Translations under genes and position numbers: made by a program
Shown here: one piece after another, positions 55,998-64,000 of the stretch
Layout: every line of letters begins with the position of its first letter
How positions within the stretch are numbered: position 1 is the first letter of the stretch
Notes under the pieces: generated by a model
The model's database searches: none
What the model was told of the DNA's origin: nothing
The model's input: the letters and a program-made list of their open reading frames with translations, nothing else
Assembly (NCBI GenBank): GCA_949752735.1
Contig: OX457053.1
Span: 9,861,138-9,925,137, forward strand
From: Lumbricus terrestris
Lineage: Eukaryota; Annelida; Clitellata; Crassiclitellata; Lumbricidae
Direction of reading: 5' to 3'
DNA: 64,000 bases

Positions 55998-56472
55998 CAA
56001 ATACCCGTCTACATTCAGCATTGGTATATGGCCCGAAGCTTTGGAACTCGTTACCTCCTAAATTTAAGTCTATTGACTCGCTAGCTACATTTACTAAAAG
56101 CTATAAACAGTTCTTGTTATCCTGCTACTAATTAAGTTTTTGTTTTATTTTTTATTTTTATTGTTTTGTTCTGTTTTCTTTTCTTTTTTCTGTTTCGCCA
56201 ATTATATAATAAATAGGTATATGATAAATATGAATGATGTCTTCAGTAGGAATATGACACAAGTTATAGTATTAAATACTTGTCATTGACGGTTAAAAAT
56301 TATGTATATTCTTTACATTAATGTAAGGTGGACTCGTTAAGCTCACTTGAGCTTTTTTCCCCTTCCAGACAGAATGTGGGATAAATTGAATAATTTTCTT
56401 TTTTGCAATGATGTGTAATATTATGTATTGTGTGAAATAAATGAACTTGAACTTGAACTTGAACTTGAACAC
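55998..56472 (+). pseudogene. LINE 3' end with GAACTT tail
   Basis: The + frame reads NTRLHSALVYGPKLWNSLPP then KFKSIDSLATFTKSYKQFLL, SCY and stop at 56129-56131: the last segment of a CR1-like LINE ORF (G-P-K-L-W-N-S-L-P). The 3' UTR ends AATAAATGAACTTGAACTTG with tandem GAACTT units, a typical CR1-type terminus. Inserted in the GPCR gene region, antisense to it. Confidence 0.85.
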
Positions 56473-56589
56473 ATCATTATGACACATATAGTTAAATCAC
56501 ACATTGTCAAATCACACATAATTAAATCACATTGACTCATATAATTATCGTTTAAACATAATCATCATTATTACGTTATCGCCGTCGCA

Positions 56590-56812
56590 TCATTATCATC
56601 ATCATCGTCGTCATCATCATCGTCGTCATAATCATCATCATCATCGTCGTCGTCGTCGTCGTCATCATCATAATCGTTGTCATCATCATCGTCATCATCG
56701 TATCGTCATCATATCGTCTTCGTCATCATCATCATCATCATCACCATTAATCATCATCAACGTCTTCGTCATCATCATCATCACCATTAATCTTCGTCGC
56801 CGTCGCCGTCGC

Positions 56813-56893
<81 letters not shown>
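56590..56893. repeat. (CAT/CGT)n trinucleotide tract as LINE tail
   Basis: About 300 bp of CAT, CGT and CGC triplets. It abuts CGACTTCTATAGCGCCTGCC, the inverted LINE-tail word, and (56905-57010) a retroposon-like body. Confidence 0.8.
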
Positions 56894-56894
<1 letters not shown>

Positions 56895-57179
56895 GACTTC
56901 TATAGCGCCTGCCATTAATGCATAAGGCGCCGATCGTTTTTGACGCATCAAAGTCAAGTCTTAATCTAGCTTAAGGTGAGCATCCGGTCTCTGTCCATTG
57001 CGACACGGTGGATCAGCCTAAGACAAACGCACCATCATCACTTTATGAATGAACGATGAGCATTTATATAGCTCCACGCCTTCACCCTCAATGCATCGAT
57101 CTATTCACACTGCAGAATATATTGACGCCCATGACATAAATCATGATTAATACATTCGGTAGCTATCTTTATTGAGTCC

Positions 57180-57227
57180 GATTCATATATACATATATAT
57201 AAATATATATGTAATATGGGCCTACAT

Positions 57228-57269
<42 letters not shown>

Positions 57270-57540
57270 GAAAAAAGCCAACAGCTGAGGGATTCAACGC
57301 GCCCTTAGCCTTTCTCAGAACCCAATGGTATAGTAAATTCTTCATTGTATTCCCAACTTCACATAAACCAACGTCTGCATGAACCCTCAGCTATTTTTCT
57401 CTATATCTCACACTGCTTCTATTTATATATAAACTACATAAATAATTATATGTATATATATAAACTATATATAATTATATGTATATATACTACATATATA
57501 ATCAATATGTATATATATATATACGAGCAAGTATAAGTGA
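57180..57540. repeat. TA-rich region
   Basis: Several (TA)n tracts (57224-57264, 57420-57530). The 63-75 residue ORFs are repeat artefacts. Confidence 0.8.
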
Positions 57541-57689
57541 CCAAGTGAACGAATGAATGGCCAGAGGATTGATGGAGTGAGGGATTAAATATATAATATA
57601 GTGGATCTACGAAGAGACAAATTTTGAGGAGAAGAGGAGCTTGGTTGTCCGATGAACATCGGAAAGGTCCCATCCGTAAGCCTCGACTT

Positions 57690-58130
57690 TTCTACACATG
57701 GACGGAGTTTATCAGGGGCTAGGGGGGGCGAGCTAAGCCCCCAAGAAGACCCAAAGTCATTTTTACTGTGTAAATGGTATCTTTTCTCGGGCTTAGCCCA
57801 CACGCATGGGCGGAGTTTAACAGAGGCTAGGGGGCTAAGCCCCCCCCGCCAAAGAAGACTCGGATTCATTTTTTACCGTGTAAATGGTATCTTTTTCCGC
57901 GCTTAGCCCCCCCCCCCTTCCCCAAGAAGGCTTTAGCCCCTCCAAGAACGGAACCCAAACTCCGCCCATGCGGGCCCAACGCGAAACATACGAATGACTA
58001 AAAAATATAAAAAAGGTCATCAACTTTTTTGGCCGGGAAAATATTTCTCGTTTTCTGGACCGAGTCTCAGTCCCAAATTTTTTTAGCTCCTCCAAACACG
58101 GAAACGAAACTCGGCCCATGTATCTACATT
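57690..58130. mobile_element. Nested GGGCGGAGTTT elements
   Basis: Three CATGG(G/A)CGGAGTTT-type starts or ends occur (57697, 57804 and, inverted, about 57957-57970), with a further inverted CTCGGCCCATG at 58111-58120. Shared words: GGGGCTAGGGGG, GAAGACNCNGANTCATTTTT and GTGTAAATGGTATCTTTT. Probably tandem or nested copies of the family at 19660-19840. Confidence 0.65.
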
Positions 58131-58403
58131 TTTACAGACCATACTCAACACGAATACCGGTCATAGGCCGTGTGTCCCTTTCTGCATATAGGCTACTCTC
58201 GAGGCAAATGAAGTTTCTTCTATTCAGTCTAATTGCATTTGCTTGCTTTATGGAGTCGTTTATCCGATAACAACGGGGTTATTTTATTGCGAACCTCTCT
58301 CACTTTGAAATTGTCCGGTTTGTTTAATAACGGAACAATCACAATGGCTGGCTGCTAAATCAGACTGGACCAGCGGGTTGTCTGTGGCCTAAACAGCCAG
58401 ACA

Positions 58404-61400
58404 TTGACTACACAACCAGACACCGTGGCTCACACAACCAGACACCGTGGCTCACACAACCAGACATCGTGGCTCACACAACCAGACATCGTGGCTCACA
58501 CAACCAGACATCGTGGCTCACACAACCAGACACCGTGGCTCACACAACCAGACACCGTGGCTCACACAACCAGACACCGTGGCTCACACAACCAGACACC
58601 GTGGCTCACACAACCAGACATCGTGGCTCACACAACCAGACATCGTGGCTCACACAACCAGACACCGTGGCTCACACAATCAGACACCGTGGCTCACACA
58701 ACCAGACACCGTGGCTCACACAACCAGACATCGTGGCTCACACAACCAGACACCGTGGCTCACACAACCAGACACCGTGGCTCACACAACCAGACACCGT
58801 GGCTCACACAACCAGACATCGTGGCTCACACAACCAGACACCGTGGCTCACACAACCAGACACCGTGGCTCACACAACCAGACATCGTGGCTCACACAAC
58901 CAGACATCGTGGCTCACACAACCAGACACCGTGGCTCACACAACCAGACACCGTGGCTCACACAACCAGACACCGTGGCTCACACAACCAGACATCGTGG
59001 CTCACACAACCAGACATCGTGGCTCACACAACCAGACACCGTGGCTCACACAACCAGACACCGTGGCTCACACAACCAGACACCGTGGCTCACACAACCA
59101 GACATCGTGGCTCACACAACCAGACACCGTGGCTCACACAACCAGACACCGTGGCTCACACAACCAGACACCGTGGCTCACACAACCAGACATCGTGGCT
59201 CACACAACCAGACACCGTGGCTCACACAACCAGACACCGTGGCTCACACAACCAGACATCGTGGCTCACACAACCAGACATCGTGGCTCACACAACCAGA
59301 CATCGTGGCTCACACAACCAGACACCGTGGCTCACACAACCAGACACCGTGGCTCACACAACCAGACACCGTGGCTCACACAACCAGACATCGTGGTTCA
59401 CACAACCAGACATCGTGGCTCACACAACCAGACACCGTGGCTCACACAACCAGACACCGTGGCTCACACAACCAGACACCGTGGCTCACACAACCAGACA
59501 CCGTGGCTCACACAACCAGACACCGTGGCTCACACAACCAGACATCGTGGCTCACACAACCAGACACCGTGGCTCACACAACCAGACACCGTGGCTCACA
59601 CAACCAGACACCGTGGCTCACACAACCAGACACCGTGGCTCACACAACCAGACACCGTGGCTCACACAACCAGACATCGTGGCTCACACAACCAGACACC
59701 GTGGCTCACACAACCAGACACCGTGGCTCACACAACCAGACACCGTGGCTCACACAACCAGACACCGTGGCTCACACAACCAGACACCGTGGCTCACACA
59801 ACCAGACACCGTGGCTCACACAACCAGACACCGTGGCTCACACAACCAGACACCGTGGCTCACACAACCAGACACCGTGGCTCACACAACCAGACATCGT
59901 GGCTCACACAACCAGACACCGTGGCTCACACAACCAGACACCGTGGCTCACACAACCAGACATCGTGGCTCACACAACCAGACATCGTGGCTCACACAAC
60001 CAGACATCGTGGCTCACACAACCAGACACCGTGGCTCACACAACCAGACACCGTGGCTCACACAACCAGACATCGTGGTTCACACAACCAGACATCGTGG
60101 CTCACACAACCAGACACCGTGGCTCACACAACCAGACACCGTGGCTCACACAACCAGACACCGTGGCTCACACAACCAGACACCGTGGCTCACACAACCA
60201 GACACCGTGGCTCACACAACCAGACATCGTGGCTCACACAACCAGACACCGTGGCTCACACAACCAGACACCGTGGCTCACACAACCAGACATCGTGGCT
60301 CACACAACCAGACACCGTGGCTCACACAACCAGACACCGTGGCTCACACAACCAGACATCGTGGCTCACACAACCAGACACCGTGGCTCACACAACCAGA
60401 CACCGTGGCTCACACAACCAGACACCGTGGCTCACACAACCAGACATCGTGGCTCACACAACCAGACACCGTGGCTCACACAACCAGACATCGTGGCTCA
60501 CACAACCAGACATCGTGGCTCACACAACCAGACACCGTGGCTCACACAACCAGACACCGTGGCTCACACAACCAGACACCGTGGCTCACACAACCAGACA
60601 CCGTGGCTCACACAACCAGACATCGTGGCTCACACAACCAGACATCGTGGCTCACACAACCAGGCACCGTGGCTCACACAACCAGACACCGTGGCTCACA
60701 CAACCAGACATCGTGGCTCACACAACCAGACACCGTGGCTCACACAACCAGACACCGTGGCTCACACAACCAGACATCGTGGCTCACACAACCAGACATC
60801 GTGGCTCACACAACCAGACACCGTGGCTCACACAACCAGACACCGTGGCTCACACAACCAGACACCGTGGCTCACACAAACAGACATCGTGGCTCACACA
60901 ACCAGACACCGTGGCTCACACAACCAGACACCGTGGCTCACACAACCAGACACCGTGGCTCACACAACCAGACACCGTGGCTCACACAACCAGACATCGT
61001 GGCTCACACAACCAGACACCGTGGCTCACACAACCAGACACCGTGGCTCACACAACCAGACACCGTGGCTCACACAACCAGACATCGTGGCTCACACAAC
61101 CAGACATCGTGGCTCACACAACCAGACACCGTGGCTCACACAACCAGACACCGTGGCTCACACAACCAGACACCGTGGCTCACACAACCAGACATCGTGG
61201 CTCACACAACCAGACACCGTGGCTCACACAACCAGACACCGTGGCTCACACAACCAGACATCGTGGCTCACACAACCAGACATCGTGGCTCACACAACCA
61301 GACACCGTGGCTCACACAACCAGACACCGTGGCTCACACAACCAGACATCGTGGCTCACACAACCAGACATCGAGGCTCACACAACCAGACACCGTGGCT

Positions 61401-61475
61401 CACACAACCAGACATCGATCGTGGCTCACACAACCAGACACCGTGGCTCACACAACCAGACACTATGGCACCAAT
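58404..61475. repeat. 22-bp satellite, about 139 copies
   Basis: Unit CAGACACCGTGGCTCACACA plus AC. The one common variable site is C or T before CG (CACCG or CATCG). Rare variants are AAT (58678-58680), GTGGTTCA (59395-59400 and 60077-60082), CAGGCACC (60661), AAACAGAC (60888) and a 4-bp insertion at 61416. All three + frames are open for over 1000 residues because no frame of the unit has a stop; the encoded period is 22 residues (for example HRGSHNQTPWLTQPDTVAHT). - frames contain stops. Edges decay into degenerate units (58397-58425, 61455-61590). Confidence 0.97.
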
Positions 61476-61589
61476 ATGACCACTGACCAGACACTGTGAC
61501 CTATATAACCAGACACTGGGATTTACACAGCCAGACACTATTACATACATTTGGCCTGCATCACAGTGTGTCATTTGCAACCAGACACC

Positions 61590-62850
61590 CACGCAGTGTA
61601 ACCTTTAACAGAAATCGACCGATTCAGCGTCCTGTTCACAGACTCCATTATACCAGACAGTTTACGACTAGAGGCGGTCTGACCTCCCAGCGTCTATCAC
61701 CAATGCTTGGTATGCACCGTACATTGCACCGTACATTGCAGCCGAAATGTTCCATTAATGATGTCTCTCGTCTCGGTTAAGAGGAGGACCACCAGCCTCA
61801 AGCAGGAGAACGTTTGTCAGATACGACGTGGTCGCGTTGTTGACCGGGATTTCATTACGAGAAGAAGAACAAAAGAAGAAAATAATGAATTCCATGCTTG
61901 ACCGATCCCGCCATGCGTTGGTTTATTGTAGTACTTAATTCATATGAGAAAAATTTATATAGCTCCCTTCAAAATAACTCAGTTTCCGTAGAGTGAGGGT
62001 ATACGGAGGGAAAGTGTGCGATCGATCACATTATATATTGCATAGATGTAAAAAAAAACGATGAAAATAAAATAAAAAACGGAAAAAACGTCGGTTTTTT
62101 CGAAATAATAAAAACCGACAAAAACGATAAAAAACGGAAACGGAAAATAATTTGCCTTTGTTACATCTGAAATTTCATTTTCAGCTTACAAACCTTGCTT
62201 AATATGCAATTTTACCAAAAAACTGCAAATAACACAACTTTATTATTAGGTCAAAATAATTGGTATAAGCAACATTAATCTACCAGTTATTTTTTCTTAT
62301 AACTTTGGTTTAATAAGAAATTCGGACAAATTAAAGGTATTGAAATCTTTTCAAATTTAAATTGTAGACATAAGTCCACATTATAAGTTTATGCTGATGG
62401 ACATAACACAATTAAAATCTAACCAGAAGCAAAAACCACAGATGTTTACTAAATTATATATTGTACATTTGTGCTTAAAATTGTTACTTATAAATATTAA
62501 TTACAGGCCTAAGAATTTTATATCAAAATAACTCTTACAAATTTCATTTCTAGTATGGATCTACTACATGTAGTTCTCAAAATTATGACTTAAACAATTA
62601 CATAAAGACCCTATAGTTAGCTGCATCCTTGAGAGTACGGTGAAAACGTATGGAATATCAGACAAAAATTAAATTAAGGAAAATAATATTAGACAGTAAA
62701 TAATTTTAAAAAAGTAACACAAAATCGAAAAAAAACGATAAAAAACGATGTGAAAAATAAAAAATAAAAAAAACACGTTTTTTGGGAGAGAATAAAAAAC
62801 GGGAAAAAGTTTTTTTTTACAACTATGATATATTGTATATCCCTATGCAT
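61590..62850. other. No gene recognised
   Basis: After the satellite edge there is a retroposon tail at 61947-61990 (AAAAATTTATATAGCTCCCT). Then AT-rich DNA has CGATAAAAAACGG-like words at both ends (62050-62150 and 62730-62820), possibly the borders of an old element. Confidence 0.45.
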
Positions 62851-62853
62851 GTA

Positions 62854-63080
62854 CAGGGTGGGCCAGAATAAATGCACCGACTTTGAATGCGCATATACTG
62901 TAACTCGACCAAATAAATTTTTGGAATTCGTTTATACTTAATGCGTCAAATTAAAGATATTTCCCTCTAGTATAATTATTATTCTTGAAAGAGTCGAACT
63001 GGTATCAGTTTAGGTTTTAATGCAATGCTCGGAACAACTCTATAGCTACCATATTTTTCTGTGATTAGTGACGCAATAAT
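62854..63080. mobile_element. Solo end of the 52844 transposon family
   Basis: CAGGGTGGGCCAGAATAAAT, CACCGACTTTG, TCAAATTAAAGATATTTCCC and GTCGAACTGGTATCAGTTTA parallel the left arm at 52844 with about 20% differences. No right end found before 63180. Confidence 0.8.
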
Positions 63081-63089
63081 TTAACTCAA

Positions 63090-63185
63090 AACTGTATTTT
63101 TGGCGGTGCTGCATGGATTCGGGAGGGAGTGCCTTCGGGAAGTTATATTGAAGAGGCGCTATATAAAAATTCATGAATGATTATG
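63090..63185 (+). mobile_element. LINE 3' tail
   Basis: GGGAGTGCCTTCGGGAAG, TTGAAGAGGCGCTATATAAA and AATTCATGAATGATT. The + strand version of the common tail; it appears to have inserted into the solo transposon end. Confidence 0.6.
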
Positions 63186-63672
63186 TCCATGCTGATCACG
63201 CATATAGTCTTTCTGCCGCACTTGCGCCACCTGTCAACAGAGGAGTAACGCATCCATAATTGACCGTACCGCTATATGCTAACAGATGGCGAGGGACAGG
63301 ACACAGGTGGTCAATCGTCTTAATATGACGAGATTATAAAGACGAATGAGGTCGATAACAATTTATATCTTTGCTGCATGTCAGGAATTTATTCGAAGCA
63401 TCTTCATCATCGCTGTGCGTGGTGACACGTCTTCGCATTTATCTGTGTTAGACCTTATGAGAATCGAATTATTGCTTGGCCATAATAGAATTGCATCGGT
63501 GAGGGCAATGACCCGGGTGACGGTAAGGTGTACATGAACAGCTGCGTGTGGAAAAAAAACTGTCGGAATCTCTCCGCAAATAAATCTTCATCATCATCGC
63601 TCTTCAAAAAATAACCTTACGAATTATTTGCAAGATATATTACCGTCACCGCCACCAAAACCAACCACCACC

Positions 63673-63860
<188 letters not shown>

Positions 63861-64000
63861 TTTCGTCTTCATCTTCCTCATCGTATGTGCAAAACTTGAA
63901 AGCATATAATTTATCATTCGTGTATATGGGGACGGCTGCCGTAACATATACATCAATCTAAATAAAACTGCCTTGCCATGGTCATATTAGATTCCTTCGA

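Noticed and set aside
58404..61499. Three overlapping ORFs of over 1000 residues
   Set aside because: They are the three readings of a 22-bp satellite. There are no splice sites, non-repeat domains or start context, and the same peptide appears in each frame.

Overview
The window looks like eukaryotic nuclear DNA from a marine invertebrate. The evidence is split genes with GT-AG introns, abundant tRNA-derived SINEs and 3'-truncated LINEs, many short DNA transposons and very dense microsatellites. The L2/CR1-type LINE proteins and a frequent AGGCCTAT word would fit an invertebrate deuterostome such as an echinoderm or hemichordate, but I cannot fix the species. No prokaryotic gene, rRNA, CRISPR array or intact virus was seen.

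Four host genes can be supported by hand-joined exons with matching splice phases. (1) A three-exon helix-loop-helix gene on + (7940-8119, 9962-10040, 14956-15344), with CCAAT/TATA-like promoter elements and an AATAAA. (2) A CREB/ATF1/CREM-family bZIP gene on - (coding exons between 35485 and 27812, probable 5' non-coding exon ending at 36835), with a complete bZIP but a degenerate kinase-inducible domain. (3) A small three-exon + gene (39225-43008) for a 58-residue protein with one CxxC pair that I do not recognise. (4) The last exon of a vasopressin/oxytocin-receptor-like GPCR on - (55252-55751); the rest of that gene was not found here. Genes 2 and 3 diverge from a shared 2.3 kb upstream region.

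Most of the remainder is mobile or tandem DNA. At least seven elements have CAG-G-type ends and matching 8-bp target duplications (hAT-like): 3155-3431, 3914-4052, 17987-19634, 44518-45822, 46910-47069, 51290-51553 and 54817-55074. Other inverted-repeat elements lie at 20795-22219, 28129-28892 (9-bp duplication), 37931-38626 (107-bp arms, 8-bp duplication) and 52844-53884. SINEs of three types and the 3' ends of LINEs are scattered throughout, and several microsatellites sit exactly at LINE 3' tails.

Tandem arrays dominate the long ORFs: a 21-bp array at 4.6-5.2 kb, a 34-bp array at 31.2-31.66 kb derived from a CREB exon end, and a 3.1 kb, 22-bp satellite at 58.4-61.5 kb that is open in all three + frames. 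These ORFs are consequences of the repeats, not evidence of genes. Gene calls rest on reading and splice-phase logic only; no transcript or database evidence was available.
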